Below are positions 23,905-32,350 of a DNA stretch of 64,000 nucleotides, in pieces. Every line of letters begins with the position of its first letter. Position 1 is the first letter of the stretch. This DNA is from Catellatospora sp. IY07-71. Its GTDB lineage: Bacteria > Actinomycetota > Actinomycetes > Mycobacteriales > Micromonosporaceae. Position numbers and translations under genes: made by a program. The stretch lies in NCBI RefSeq assembly GCF_018326265.1, contig NZ_AP023360.1, positions 5,427,501-5,491,500 of the forward strand, written 5' to 3'. The notes beneath the pieces are model-generated. The model saw only the letters and a program-made list of their open reading frames with translations. It was not told where the DNA came from and searched no databases.

Positions 23905-25296
23905 ATGACAAGGGGCTGGACAAGACGGCGGCGGGCGATCCCGCTGGGCGCCGGTGCCGCGGCGATGGTGCTCGCGGCGGCCGTGGCCGCGCTGACGCCG
24001 TCGGCGGGCGCCGCCGCCGAACTGGTGGTGCAGGCCGAGGCGTACGCGGCGCAGTCGGGTGCCGTCGTCGAGCCGACCGTCGACACCGGCGGCGGTTCCG
24101 CCGTGGGCTACCTGGCCCGCGGGGACTGGCTGCGCTACGACGGCGTGGACCTGGGCGCCTCGGGCACGATGGCCGTCTCCGTGCGGGTCGCCTCCGCCGT
24201 CGGCGGGCAGGGCACGATCGAGCTGCGTACGGCGTCGCCGACCGGGCCGGTGCTGGCCCGGTTCACCATCACCGCGACCGGCGGCTGGCAGGCGTGGGTC
24301 ACCCAGACGGTGAACCTCACCAGCCACCCGGCCGGCGTCCAGACGGTGTACGCGGTCATGGCCAACACCGGCAGCGGCGCCGACTTCGTCAACCTCAACT
24401 GGCTCTCGTTCGGCTCCGGCGGCACCGGGACTGGCCCCGGCTGGGTCGACGTCGACCCGGTGGCGTGGAACGCGCAGCTCGCCGCCTTCCGGGCGATGGC
24501 CATGGCACCGGCCCCGCCCAACGCCGTGCGGGTCCCGGAGTTCAATGCGACCTGCACCTACAGCCACTCCTTCCGGGACGACCCCATCGTGTTCCCGGGG
24601 CTGCCGGGCGCCTCCCACATGCACAGCTTCTTCGGCAACCGCAGCACCAACGCCGGCTCCACGCTGGACACCCTGCGCGCCAACGCCACCACGACGTGCA
24701 CCCCGGCCCCGGCCGACCTGTCGGCGTACTGGGTGCCGACCCTGTACGAGCGCGGCGCCGTGGTCGAGCCGAAGGGGGTCGTGGTGTATTACGGCTCGCG
24801 GCTGGCCGACCCGAGCCGGACCGTGCCGTTCCCGCTGGGCTTCAAGATGATCGCGGGCAGTGCCGGGCGCCAGGTTCCGACGCCTGCCGGCGCGGTCAAC
24901 CAGTTCTACTGCGTCGGCGGGACCACGGGCGGCGAGATCGGCCGCAGCGCCGACGGCAACTGGCCGGTCTGCTCGCCGGGCGGCACGCTGATGTTCCAGC
25001 TCGTGTTCCCCGACTGCTGGGACGGCGTGCACCTGGACAGCCCCGACCACAAGTCGCACGTGGCATACACCCCGAACGGAACGTGCCCGAGCGCGTTCCC
25101 GGTGGCCATCCCGTCGGTGTCGTTCGTCATCGCCTACCCGGCCGTGGGCAGTGCCGACGGGTTCACGCTGGCGTCGGGCATGGCGTCGTCCATGCACGGT
25201 GACTTCGTCAACGTCTGGGACAACGACGCGCAGGGACACCGGGTGAAGAACTGCATCGTCCAGTCCGCCAAGTGCAACAGCGCCGGGCAGTTCTGA
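23905..25296 (+). CDS. Secreted DUF1996 protein with N-terminal CBM6-like module
   Basis: A 463-aa secreted protein. An arginine-rich n-region (MTRGWTRRRR) and hydrophobic core end at a likely A-x-A cleavage (GAAAE). Residues about 37-175 form a carbohydrate-binding module of the CBM6/35 type (VQAEAYAAQSGAVVEP, GDWLRYDGVDLG, VNLNWLSF). After a Gly/Thr linker, residues about 190-463 are a DUF1996 domain: FNATCTYSHSF, MHSFFGN, YWVPTLYERG, SCSPGGTLMFQLVFPDCWDG and MHGDFVNVWD. Histidines and paired cysteines are conserved; the biochemical activity of DUF1996 is unknown. ATG 23905 follows AGGAGG by 6 bases. A long inverted-repeat terminator lies after the stop. I infer action on extracellular polysaccharide. 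Confidence 0.88.
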   Translation: MTRGWTRRRRAIPLGAGAAAMVLAAAVAALTPSAGAAAELVVQAEAYAAQSGAVVEPTVDTGGGSAVGYLARGDWLRYDGVDLGASGTMAVSVRVASAVGGQGTIELRTASPTGPVLARFTITATGGWQAWVTQTVNLTSHPAGVQTVYAVMANTGSGADFVNLNWLSFGSGGTGTGPGWVDVDPVAWNAQLAAFRAMAMAPAPPNAVRVPEFNATCTYSHSFRDDPIVFPGLPGASHMHSFFGNRSTNAGSTLDTLRANATTTCTPAPADLSAYWVPTLYERGAVVEPKGVVVYYGSRLADPSRTVPFPLGFKMIAGSAGRQVPTPAGAVNQFYCVGGTTGGEIGRSADGNWPVCSPGGTLMFQLVFPDCWDGVHLDSPDHKSHVAYTPNGTCPSAFPVAIPSVSFVIAYPAVGSADGFTLASGMASSMHGDFVNVWDNDAQGHRVKNCIVQSAKCNSAGQF

Positions 25297-25302
25297 ACGG
25301 CC

Positions 25303-25338
25303 ACCCGGGCGGGCGGCGTGCGAGGCGCCCGCCCGGGT
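25303..25338. terminator. Perfect 13-bp stem bidirectional terminator
   Basis: ACCCGGGCGGGCG (25303-25315) and CGCCCGCCCGGGT (25326-25338) pair perfectly around a 10-base loop between two convergent genes, the DUF1996 gene and the minus-strand CBM-like gene whose stop touches the stem. Confidence 0.75.
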
Positions 25339-25979
25339 CAGCCGACCGTGACGGTGTTGATGTCAGGGGCTGAGCCGGTGTCGTTGAAGAACCTGATCCA
25401 GCAGGCGCCCTTCGGCAGCCGCAGCCGCACCGACACCCGCACCGGGATCAGCCAGCTCCGGGCCCCCGCGAGGTGCAGCTCGCGGATCGGGCCGCCGTCG
25501 ACGGCGAGTTTGAGGGTACGCGGCTGCTCGGTCTCGTAGACGACGGTCAGCGTCCACTCACCGGCCCGCGGCACCCCGGCGATGCGTACCGCGAGGGTGT
25601 TCGGGCCGCCGATGTAGCCGACCCGGCTGCCGTCCACACAGGTGGGGCACTCGATGATGCGAGCACCCACCCGCAGGTTGGCCGGGTCGGCGGCATGCAC
25701 GGTGATCGGCCTGAACGCCGCGGGCGCGGTCGTCTTCGCCGGCGGGACGGCCGCATCCGGGCGGTCCGGCCGCGCCGACGCCGTCGAGATCCGCGACGGC
25801 GCGGGCGGAGACGGGGTGGGTGACGGCTGCGCGGTCGGCGGCCCGTGCGGACCTTCGGCCGACGGTGCGCGGTCCGGCCGGGGGCCGGGCATGATCAGCG
25901 GCGGTACGACGGCGATCGTCGCGGTGACGGCCAGCACCAGGGCCGCCCAGCCCAGCATTCGCGTGGACACGACAGGCAC
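25338..25979 (-). CDS. Membrane-anchored protein with C-terminal carbohydrate-binding-like beta domain
   Basis: A 213-aa protein with one N-terminal hydrophobic segment (about residues 9-30) and no clear cleavage site, so probably a signal anchor. A Pro/Ser/Ala-rich linker follows to about residue 88. The C-terminal 120 residues contain the pattern ARIIECPTCVDGSRVGYIGG, EWTLTVVYE and CWIRFFND, resembling CBM35/CBM6-like jelly rolls. Catalytic residues are not evident. The ATG at 25979 lies 4 bases after the response-regulator stop, so it is the third gene of a histidine kinase-response regulator operon. I infer that it is an output or co-sensor of that system. Confidence 0.65.
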   Translation of the reverse strand: MPVVSTRMLGWAALVLAVTATIAVVPPLIMPGPRPDRAPSAEGPHGPPTAQPSPTPSPPAPSRISTASARPDRPDAAVPPAKTTAPAAFRPITVHAADPANLRVGARIIECPTCVDGSRVGYIGGPNTLAVRIAGVPRAGEWTLTVVYETEQPRTLKLAVDGGPIRELHLAGARSWLIPVRVSVRLRLPKGACWIRFFNDTGSAPDINTVTVG

Positions 25980-25983
25980 GCCG

Positions 25984-26643
25984 CTACCGCTGCCCGGTCC
26001 ACACGACGACCGCCTCGGTGCGGCTGGCCACGCCCAGCTTGGCGAAGATGTGCTGCAGGTGGTTCTTGACGGTCTTCTCGGCCAGCATCAGCCGGTGGGC
26101 GATGGCCGCGTTCGACAGGCCCTGCGCGAGCTGCGACAGCACCTCCTGCTCGCGCCGGGTGAGCCCGTACCGGGACTTCGCGAGCCGCCGCCGCTCGGCG
26201 AGGTCGCGGCGGGCGCGCTCCTGATCGGCCTGGTCGCGCAGGGTCGCGGTGGCGACCGCGGCCGCCGCCGGGGACAGCCAGCCCTGCCCGGCCACGACGG
26301 CCAACACCGCGCGGTGCAGCTCCGCCGGATCGAACGCGCCGTGGACCAGGTAGCCGCGTGCGCCGCCACGCAGCATCTGCCCGATGAGCTGCGGGCTCGC
26401 GTCGCTGGTGAGCACCAGCACGCGGGTGTGGGCGACCAGCTGCCCGAGCACCGACAGCCCGTCGGCCACCGGCATGCGGTGGTCGAGCAGCGTGACCATG
26501 GGCCGGTCCCGCCGGGCCAGGCTGACGGCTTCGCGCCCGTCGGCGGCCTGGGCCGACACGCGCACCTGCGGGCAGAGCGCGAGACTGCCGGACAGGGCCG
26601 CGCGGACGATGGGATTGTCGTCCACGACCATCACCGAGATCAT
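25984..26643 (-). CDS. LuxR/NarL-type response regulator
   Basis: A 219-aa response regulator. The receiver domain (about residues 1-120) has the acidic pair VVDDNP, a phosphoacceptor aspartate in TLLDHRMP, and VLVLTSDAS carrying the switch threonine/serine. The usual lysine position after strand 5 is not obvious (GARGYLVHGAF), so canonical phosphorylation may be altered. The C-terminal LuxR helix-turn-helix is YGLTRREQEVLSQLAQGLSN, AEKTVKNHLQHIFAKLGV. Its ATG overlaps the stop of the histidine kinase gene in an ATGA, showing coupling. Targets are unknown; the downstream anchored CBM-like gene is in the same operon. Confidence 0.88.
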   Translation of the reverse strand: MISVMVVDDNPIVRAALSGSLALCPQVRVSAQAADGREAVSLARRDRPMVTLLDHRMPVADGLSVLGQLVAHTRVLVLTSDASPQLIGQMLRGGARGYLVHGAFDPAELHRAVLAVVAGQGWLSPAAAAVATATLRDQADQERARRDLAERRRLAKSRYGLTRREQEVLSQLAQGLSNAAIAHRLMLAEKTVKNHLQHIFAKLGVASRTEAVVVWTGQR

Positions 26644-27821
26644 GCCGGTGCTCCCGCGGGGAGGTGCAGCGCGATGTCCGCGACGACGGTCGTGCCCGCG
26701 CCCGGCGCGGACACCACGCGCAGCGTGCCGCGGATCGCGGCGGCCCGCTCCGCCATCCCGATCAGGCCGAAGCAGCCGCTCCACTCGTCCGGTACGCGGA
26801 ACCCGGCTCCGTCGTCGGTGACCCGCAGCCGGACCCCGCCGTCGGCGTACGCCAGCTCCACCGTCACGAAACCCGCCCCGGCATGCCGGGCGACGTTCTC
26901 CAGCGACTCGTGCAGGATCCGCGCCAGCTCGTAGCGCACGTCCACCGGCAGGTCCCCGGTGGTGACCGTGCTGCGGACCGGGACGCCGGCACGGTCGGAC
27001 CACCTGCGGCAGATCCTGTCCACCGTCACGCCGAGCTCGTGGTCCGGGTCGTCGAGGCGGAGCCCTTCCAGGACCTCCTGCGCCTGGCGTACCGCCGCGG
27101 TGGCCCCGGCCGACACCGTCGCCGCGAGCTGCTCGGCGAGCGCGGGCTGCCGCCGCAGCGACGTCGGCAGCGCCAGCGCGGCGAACGACACCCCGCGCAG
27201 CGTCTTGGTGACCGAGTCGTGCAGTTCGCGGGCGAGCCGGGACCGTTCCGCCGCCGCGGCCGTCCGCTGCGCCGACGCCACCAGCCTGACCGAAAGCTCG
27301 ACGTGGGCGGCCAGCGCGGCGGTGGCCACCGCGGCGCCGACGGCGGCCAGCACGTTGGCGATCGGGAAGGCCAGCACGAAACCGGCCAGATGCGCGGTGT
27401 CCCCGGCCGCGCCGAGCACGTGCCCGGCCACCAGGTAGCCGAGCCCGGTGTAGCAGGCGGCCGGCAGCAGCGCCCAGAACCCGGCGAGCACTCCGGCCAG
27501 CGCGCTCGCTCCGGCGGCACAGCAGAAGAAGGCGACGTCGGCGCCGCCGATGCCCAGCACGGCCGCGACGGTCGCGGCGTCAATCGTCAGCACCGGCACG
27601 GGGTGGGCGACGATGTGGGGGTCGCGGGCCAGCGCCACGAGCGCGACGGCCGCCGTCAGCACGACGAGCAGCAGCACGGTGACCAGCGGTGCGGGCCGTT
27701 CGCGCAGGCGCAGCACGCCGCCCGCGACGGCGAGGGTGGCCGCCGCCCGTCCGAGCAGGACCGCCCGCGCCACAGCGGCCCGCGCCACTACACGGTCGAG
27801 GTGTACAGCTGTCGTTGTCAT
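26640..27821 (-). CDS. NarL-family sensor histidine kinase
   Basis: A 393-aa kinase with about six N-terminal hydrophobic segments (residues about 15-190) and no large extracellular loop, suggesting intramembrane sensing. The dimerisation/phosphoacceptor region is ERSRLARELHDSVTKTLRGV, with the phospho-His followed by D, as in HisKA_3 kinases. The ATPase shows an N-box (LARILHESLENVARHAGA), DDGAGF and GLIGMAERAAAIRG. The start at ATG 27821 (MTTTAVHLDR) is preferred to the farther in-frame codon at 27908. The stop overlaps the response-regulator start. A 32-bp near-perfect palindrome lies 33 bases upstream and may be an operator for the operon. Confidence 0.88.
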   Translation of the reverse strand: MTTTAVHLDRVVARAAVARAVLLGRAAATLAVAGGVLRLRERPAPLVTVLLLVVLTAAVALVALARDPHIVAHPVPVLTIDAATVAAVLGIGGADVAFFCCAAGASALAGVLAGFWALLPAACYTGLGYLVAGHVLGAAGDTAHLAGFVLAFPIANVLAAVGAAVATAALAAHVELSVRLVASAQRTAAAAERSRLARELHDSVTKTLRGVSFAALALPTSLRRQPALAEQLAATVSAGATAAVRQAQEVLEGLRLDDPDHELGVTVDRICRRWSDRAGVPVRSTVTTGDLPVDVRYELARILHESLENVARHAGAGFVTVELAYADGGVRLRVTDDGAGFRVPDEWSGCFGLIGMAERAAAIRGTLRVVSAPGAGTTVVADIALHLPAGAPA

Positions 27822-28180
27822 CAGTCCTGCCGCGGGCGTGGGCCGTATTCCGACGATCTTCGAGGGAGCGCTCTCTCGAGGATCGGGGAACCCTTTCGCG
27901 ATTGTCAAGACACCCGTCGATCTCCGGCTGCGGGGCTCAGCTGTTCATGATCACCACCCCGCACCGGGTCAGGCTGATGCTCGACACCGGCTCGGCGACG
28001 GCGACGTGGAGCACGGTGCCCTTGACCGGTCCCAGCCTGGAGTTGCACCTGCGGTCGCCGCTGATGACCCGGCCCGGCGTCGCCTGAGCACCTTCGGCAG
28101 TCGGCGGTGGACGGTGTCGGTGGCTCTCGGGCTCGCGGCGGACCCTTGTCGACCAAACTCTTCATATATAGACTTTGGAC
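27822..28180. other. 359-bp intergenic region with a large palindrome and a possible decayed frame
   Basis: This region separates the divergent histidine kinase and PadR genes. It contains the palindrome at 27854-27885 and, further right, a short frame (about 27946-28087, plus strand, MITTPHRVRLMLDTG to MTRPGVA) that looks like a fragment rather than a gene. AT-rich CATATATAG at 28162-28172 is a candidate -10 region for padR. Confidence 0.4.
27854..27885. promoter_or_regulatory. 32-bp near-perfect palindrome, LacI/CebR-like core
   Basis: Centred at 27869/27870, 14 of 16 base pairs are symmetrical: CGATC at 27854 mirrors GATCG at 27881, and the core reads GGGAGCGCTCTC. The core resembles the TGGGAGCGCTCCCA operator bound by CebR-like LacI regulators in streptomycetes. 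No LacI gene is in the window. An alternative is a transcription hairpin. Confidence 0.4.
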
Positions 28181-28504
28181 ATGCCGCGAATACCTGACAG
28201 CTCACCGCAGACCCTGAAGGTCTTCGGCTCCCTGGTGGACGATCCATCGGCCTGGCACTACGGCTACGGCCTCAGCAAGCAGACGAGCCTCGCGCCCGGC
28301 ACCCTCTACCCGATCCTGGCCCGCCTGGTCGAGCGCGGCCTGCTGGAGACCCGCTGGGAACCCTCCGAGCAGCCCGGCCGCCCGCCGCGCCACCTCTACC
28401 GGCTCACCGGCGACGGGCTCGAACTCGCCCGCGCCCGGCTGGCGGCGGCGAAGCCGCGTGCCGCCGCCAACCCCATCACCGCGACACCGAGGACGGCATC
28501 ATGA
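28181..28504 (+). CDS. PadR-family transcriptional regulator
   Basis: A 107-aa winged-helix protein: LKVFGSLVDDPSAWHYGYGLSKQTSL, then GTLYPILARLVERGLLETRWE and PPRHLYRLTGDGLELARARL. These are the PadR helix-turn-helix and wing, but without the long C-terminal dimerisation domain. ATG 28181 begins about 10 bases after a CATATATAG sequence with no obvious ribosome site, so the transcript may be nearly leaderless. Its stop TGA overlaps the ATG of the signal peptidase gene (ATGA). PadR genes are often coupled to a membrane protein that they control; here the partner is a signal peptidase. Confidence 0.85.
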   Translation: MPRIPDSSPQTLKVFGSLVDDPSAWHYGYGLSKQTSLAPGTLYPILARLVERGLLETRWEPSEQPGRPPRHLYRLTGDGLELARARLAAAKPRAAANPITATPRTAS

Positions 28505-29196
28505 CCGAGCCATGGCTGCGGCGCGCCGCCCGGCGCACGCTCATCCTCGGGGTGCGCGGGCGCGGCGCACGCGGCAGCGAATGGGGCGAGGCGCTCATCG
28601 GCGAGTTCGAGCAGACCTCGGGCTCGTGGGAGGCGGTGCGGTGGACCCTGAGCGGCCTGCGGGCGACATGGCGGGCGGCGCAGGTCCCCCGATGGGTCCG
28701 GGTCCGGCGACGTACCGTCGTGGCCGTGATCGCCGCCGCGGCCATCGGTGTGCCGGTCAACGCCTATGCGGCGGGCGTCGCCTACATCCCGTCGGGCTCG
28801 ATGGAGCCCACCCTGCACATCGAGGACCGCGTTCTCATCGACAAGCTGAGCTTCCGCTGGAGCGGTCTCGACCACGGCGACATCGTGGTGATCCAGGACG
28901 CCGCCTGGGGGACCGGCAGCGAAACATGGATCAAGCGGGTCATCGGGCTGCCCGGTGACGTGATCGAGTGCCGGGACGGCGCCGTCTACCGCAACGCGGC
29001 CAGGATCGACGAGGACTACCTGGCGGCCGGGGCCGTCACGGAGTGCTCGGCCGTGACCGTCCCGACGGGGGAGATCTACGTGCTCGGCGACCACCGGGAG
29101 GCCTCACGTGACTCCCGGCAGCTCGGCACGCTTGCGGCCGCCGGAGTGACCGGGCGCGTCCTGACTCGCATGTGGCCCGTCCGGTCGGCGGGCTGA
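28501..29196 (+). CDS. Signal peptidase I (S26) with extended cytoplasmic N-terminus
   Basis: A 231-aa membrane peptidase. One transmembrane helix (VVAVIAAAAIGVPVNAYAAGV, about residues 76-96) is followed by the box PSGSMEPTL with the catalytic Ser, and TWIKRVIGLPGD with the catalytic Lys; YVLGDHREASRDSR is the conserved box E. It should cleave signal peptides on the outer face of the membrane. The first 70 residues are unusual for LepB and resemble the cytosolic part of membrane proteins that commonly follow padR (GSEWGEALIGEFEQTSGSWEAVRW). This looks like a fusion of that PadR-partner segment to a peptidase. Translation is coupled to padR. Confidence 0.85.
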   Translation: MTEPWLRRAARRTLILGVRGRGARGSEWGEALIGEFEQTSGSWEAVRWTLSGLRATWRAAQVPRWVRVRRRTVVAVIAAAAIGVPVNAYAAGVAYIPSGSMEPTLHIEDRVLIDKLSFRWSGLDHGDIVVIQDAAWGTGSETWIKRVIGLPGDVIECRDGAVYRNAARIDEDYLAAGAVTECSAVTVPTGEIYVLGDHREASRDSRQLGTLAAAGVTGRVLTRMWPVRSAG

Positions 29197-29297
29197 GCGC
29201 AGCCGAGGCAGCATCGAGGCCGGCGCGGAGCAGGCGGCTCTGCGCCAGCCTCGCCGTCCCCGGGATGCGGGCGGCATCGAAGCATTGACGCAAAGCA

Positions 29298-29333
29298 TTG
29301 ACGCTTCCGGGCATCGGGCTCTATAACGTTATA
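29298..29333 (+). promoter_or_regulatory. Sigma-70-like promoter with palindromic operator for the GH2 gene
   Basis: TTGACG (29298-29303) and TATAAC (29322-29327) are separated by 18 bases. TATAACGTTATA (29322-29333) is a perfect 12-bp palindrome with the AACGTT core common to LacI-family operators, overlapping the -10 box, as expected for repression. A direct repeat GCATTGACGC occurs twice just upstream (from 29282 and 29295). Confidence 0.55.
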
Positions 29334-29484
29334 CAGCGCGGCTCATAGTCGACATCCGTCTCTTTTCCGACGGAACGCTGCACGCTGCCCGCAGCTCGCG
29401 GGCGGCACCGCCGTGCTCGCCTCACCCGCGTCGTGCCCGGCGCCGCCCGTCCCCGATCGTCCCTTCCCGATCCCAAGGAGCACC

Positions 29485-32307
29485 ATGCGCCGCCTCACCG
29501 CCTCCGCAGCGGCCGTGCTGACGCTGGCCGGAGTGCTGGTCTTCAGCGCCGCCCCGGCCGCGGCAGTCACGCCCAAGACGCCACCGCTGACGACTCCGTG
29601 GACCAGCCAGGTGTCCACGACGAACCCCCTGCCGGAGTATCCGCGCCCGCAGATGACCCGGCCGGACTGGCAGTCGCTGAACGGCGAGTGGCAGTTCCTC
29701 AACCCCGCCACCGACGGGGCCGGCAACGTCAACCGCAACGCCGCGCCGCCGCTCGGCCAGACGCTGCCCGAGCGCATCCTGGTGCCGTACCCGGTGGAGT
29801 CGGCGCTGTCGGGCATCATGCGCAACGACAACCGCGACCTGATGTTCTACCGGCGCACCTTCACCGTCCCGGCGTCGTGGTCCGGCCGCCGCGTGCAGCT
29901 GCACTTCGGCGCGGTCGACTACGAGGCCACGGTATGGGTCAACGGGGTGCAGGTCACCAGCCACCGCGGCGGCTACGACCGGTTCGAGGTCGACATCACC
30001 CCGCAGCTCAACGGCGGCACCAACGAGATCGTGGTGCGCGTCTACGACCCGACCGACGGGCGCGGCGAGAAGCAGCCGGTGGGCAAGCAGGTCAACAGCC
30101 CCAGCGGCATCTTCTACACGCCCACCTCGGGCATCTGGCAGACCGTGTGGCTGGAGCCCACGCCGGTGTCGTCGATCTACTCCGTCGACGTCTACGCGAA
30201 CCTGGCGAACAACACCGCCCGGGTGCGCGTCTTCACCCGCGGCGACGTCAGCGGGCACACCGTGCTGGGCGAGGCGATGGCGGGCGCGACCGTGGTGGGC
30301 AGCGCCACCGGCGGCTTCACCGAGTTCACCGTGCCGGTGCCGAACGCGCGGCGCTGGTCGCCCGACGATCCGTACCTGTACCACCTGCGGGTCTCGCTGC
30401 GCAACGGCTCCGGTGCGGTCGTCGACCAGGTCGTCAACTACTTCGGCATGCGCGAGGTCGGCACCAGGCTCGTCAACGGGGTGCTGCGCCCGACCCTCAA
30501 CGGCGAGTTCGTGTTCCAGGTCGGCACCCTGGACCAGGGCTTCTGGCCCGACGGGCTGTACACCGCGCCGACCGACGCGGCGCTGGCCTTCGACCTGCAG
30601 AAGCACAAGGACCTCGGGTTCAACATGGTGCGCAAGCACATCAAGGTCGAGCCCGCCCGCTGGTACTACCACGCCGACCGCCTGGGCCTGCTGGTATGGC
30701 AGGACGTGCCGTCGACCCCGGCGTTCGACGCCAGCCGCACCCCGGCGCAGATCGCCCAGTTCGAGACCGAGGCCCGCGAGATCATCGACGAACACCGGTT
30801 CTCCCCGGCGGTGATCACGTACGTGCCGTTCAACGAGGGCTGGGGCGAGTGGAGCCTGGCCGACACGCAGCGGATCACCAACCAGCTCGAGAGCTATGAC
30901 CCGACCCGGCTGATGAACGCCCACAGCGGCTACAACTGCTGCGTGTCCAAGGGCGACCCGGGCACCGGCGACATCATGGACTGGCACGTCTACACCGGCC
31001 CGGACGCGCCGCGCCCGTCGGCGACCCGGGTCTCGGTGCTCGGCGAGTTCGGCGGGCTCGGGCTGCGCACGCCGGGCCACGAGTACAGCCCCAACGGGCA
31101 GTTCTTCGCCTACGAGCAGATGGGCAGCGCCGCGCAGCTCAACGACCGCTACACCGGCATGGTCCGCGACGTGCAGCAGCTCATGACCGTCAAGGGCGTG
31201 TCGGCGTACATCTACACGGAGATCACCGATGTCGAGGGTGAGTACAACGGGCTGTTCACCTATGACCGGCGGGTGCAGAAGGTCGACACGAACCTGGTCC
31301 GCGCGGCGCACGCCGGGCTGATCGCGGCCTCGCGCAACCTGAACGCGCCCGTGGTGCTGACCCTCGGCCACGTCAGGTCGCTGCGGGTGACCACCCCAGG
31401 GTTCACCGACCGGTATCTGCGCCACGCCGACTCGCTGGCCCGCACCGACGTGCTGACCACGGCGAGCGCGGACGGGGCGCGGCAGGACGCGTCCTTCCGC
31501 ACCGTGCCGGGCCGGGCCGACCCGCGCTGCTACTCGTTCGAGTCGGTCAACCTCCCCGGGCGATACCTGCGCCACGCCGCGTTCCGGGTCCGCCTGGACG
31601 CCGACACGGGCGGGACGTTCGCCGCGGACGCGACCTGGTGCAGCCGGACCGGCCTCGCCGCGGGCGGCACGTCGTTCGAGGCGCTGAACCTGCCGGGCCA
31701 CTACCTGCGCCACTACGCCGACAACGTCTACCTGGCCCGCAGCGGCGGCCCGAACGCGTGGGACAGCGCCACCGGGTTCGCCGCCGACAGCACCTGGGAC
31801 GTGAACGCTCCGGCGCTGTGGCGCAGCTCGGTGCTGCCGGCGACCAACGTCCGCCAGTCCCTGCGGGTGACCACCTGGGGGCACACCGACCGCTACCTGC
31901 GCCACGCCGACAGCCTGGCCTACACCGAGATCGTGAACTCCGGCAGCGGCGCGCTGCTGAAGGCGGACGCGACCTACACCGTTCGCCGGGGCCTGGCCGA
32001 CTCGTCGTGCTACTCGTTCGAGTCGGTGAACTTCCCGGGGCAGTTCCTGCGCCATGCCGCCGGCCGGGTGCGCAACTCGCCCGACGACGGCACGGCGCTG
32101 ATGCGCCAGGACGCCACGTTCTGCGCCCGGCCCGGCGTCGGCGGCACCGGGGTCACGTTCGAGTCGCTGAACTTCCCGGGCTCGTACCTGCGGCATTTCG
32201 AGTCGCAGGTGTACATCGCGTCCGGCGGCGGTGACGGGGGCTTCAACCGGCCCCAGACGCTGACCGCGGACAGCAGCTGGGCCCTCGCGGCGCCCTGGGC
32301 GCCGTGA
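29485..32307 (+). CDS. Secreted GH2 family glycoside hydrolase with two AbfB/CBM42-like modules
   Basis: A 940-aa secreted enzyme. A signal peptide (MRRLTASAAAVLTLAGVLV) is followed by a GH2 sugar-binding sandwich (about 45-200: SLNGEWQFLN, FYRRTFTVP, VWVNGVQVTSHRGGYDRFEVDIT), an Ig-like domain, and a TIM barrel with YVPFNEGWGEWS (acid/base Glu) and VLGEFGG (nucleophile Glu). The C-terminal 300 residues hold two tandem beta-trefoil modules, each with three SLRVTT...TDRYLRHADS or FESVN.PG.YLRH units, as in arabinofuranose-binding CBM42. An arabinose-containing polysaccharide is therefore a likely target. AAGGAG precedes the ATG by 4 bases. A 12-bp palindromic operator lies upstream and a strong terminator follows. 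Confidence 0.9.
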   Translation: MRRLTASAAAVLTLAGVLVFSAAPAAAVTPKTPPLTTPWTSQVSTTNPLPEYPRPQMTRPDWQSLNGEWQFLNPATDGAGNVNRNAAPPLGQTLPERILVPYPVESALSGIMRNDNRDLMFYRRTFTVPASWSGRRVQLHFGAVDYEATVWVNGVQVTSHRGGYDRFEVDITPQLNGGTNEIVVRVYDPTDGRGEKQPVGKQVNSPSGIFYTPTSGIWQTVWLEPTPVSSIYSVDVYANLANNTARVRVFTRGDVSGHTVLGEAMAGATVVGSATGGFTEFTVPVPNARRWSPDDPYLYHLRVSLRNGSGAVVDQVVNYFGMREVGTRLVNGVLRPTLNGEFVFQVGTLDQGFWPDGLYTAPTDAALAFDLQKHKDLGFNMVRKHIKVEPARWYYHADRLGLLVWQDVPSTPAFDASRTPAQIAQFETEAREIIDEHRFSPAVITYVPFNEGWGEWSLADTQRITNQLESYDPTRLMNAHSGYNCCVSKGDPGTGDIMDWHVYTGPDAPRPSATRVSVLGEFGGLGLRTPGHEYSPNGQFFAYEQMGSAAQLNDRYTGMVRDVQQLMTVKGVSAYIYTEITDVEGEYNGLFTYDRRVQKVDTNLVRAAHAGLIAASRNLNAPVVLTLGHVRSLRVTTPGFTDRYLRHADSLARTDVLTTASADGARQDASFRTVPGRADPRCYSFESVNLPGRYLRHAAFRVRLDADTGGTFAADATWCSRTGLAAGGTSFEALNLPGHYLRHYADNVYLARSGGPNAWDSATGFAADSTWDVNAPALWRSSVLPATNVRQSLRVTTWGHTDRYLRHADSLAYTEIVNSGSGALLKADATYTVRRGLADSSCYSFESVNFPGQFLRHAAGRVRNSPDDGTALMRQDATFCARPGVGGTGVTFESLNFPGSYLRHFESQVYIASGGGDGGFNRPQTLTADSSWALAAPWAP

Positions 32308-32312
32308 ACCGC

Positions 32313-32350
32313 GGCGCGGGCGGCGGTGGGTGATCCCCGCCGCCCGCGCC
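32313..32350 (+). terminator. Perfect 14-bp stem terminator
   Basis: GGCGCGGGCGGCGG (32313-32326) pairs perfectly with CCGCCGCCCGCGCC (32337-32350), 6 bases after the GH2 stop codon. Confidence 0.75.

Noticed and set aside
27946-28087. 46-codon plus-strand frame in the kinase/padR intergenic region
   Set aside because: No ribosome site or recognisable domain; kept only as a note on possible decayed sequence.
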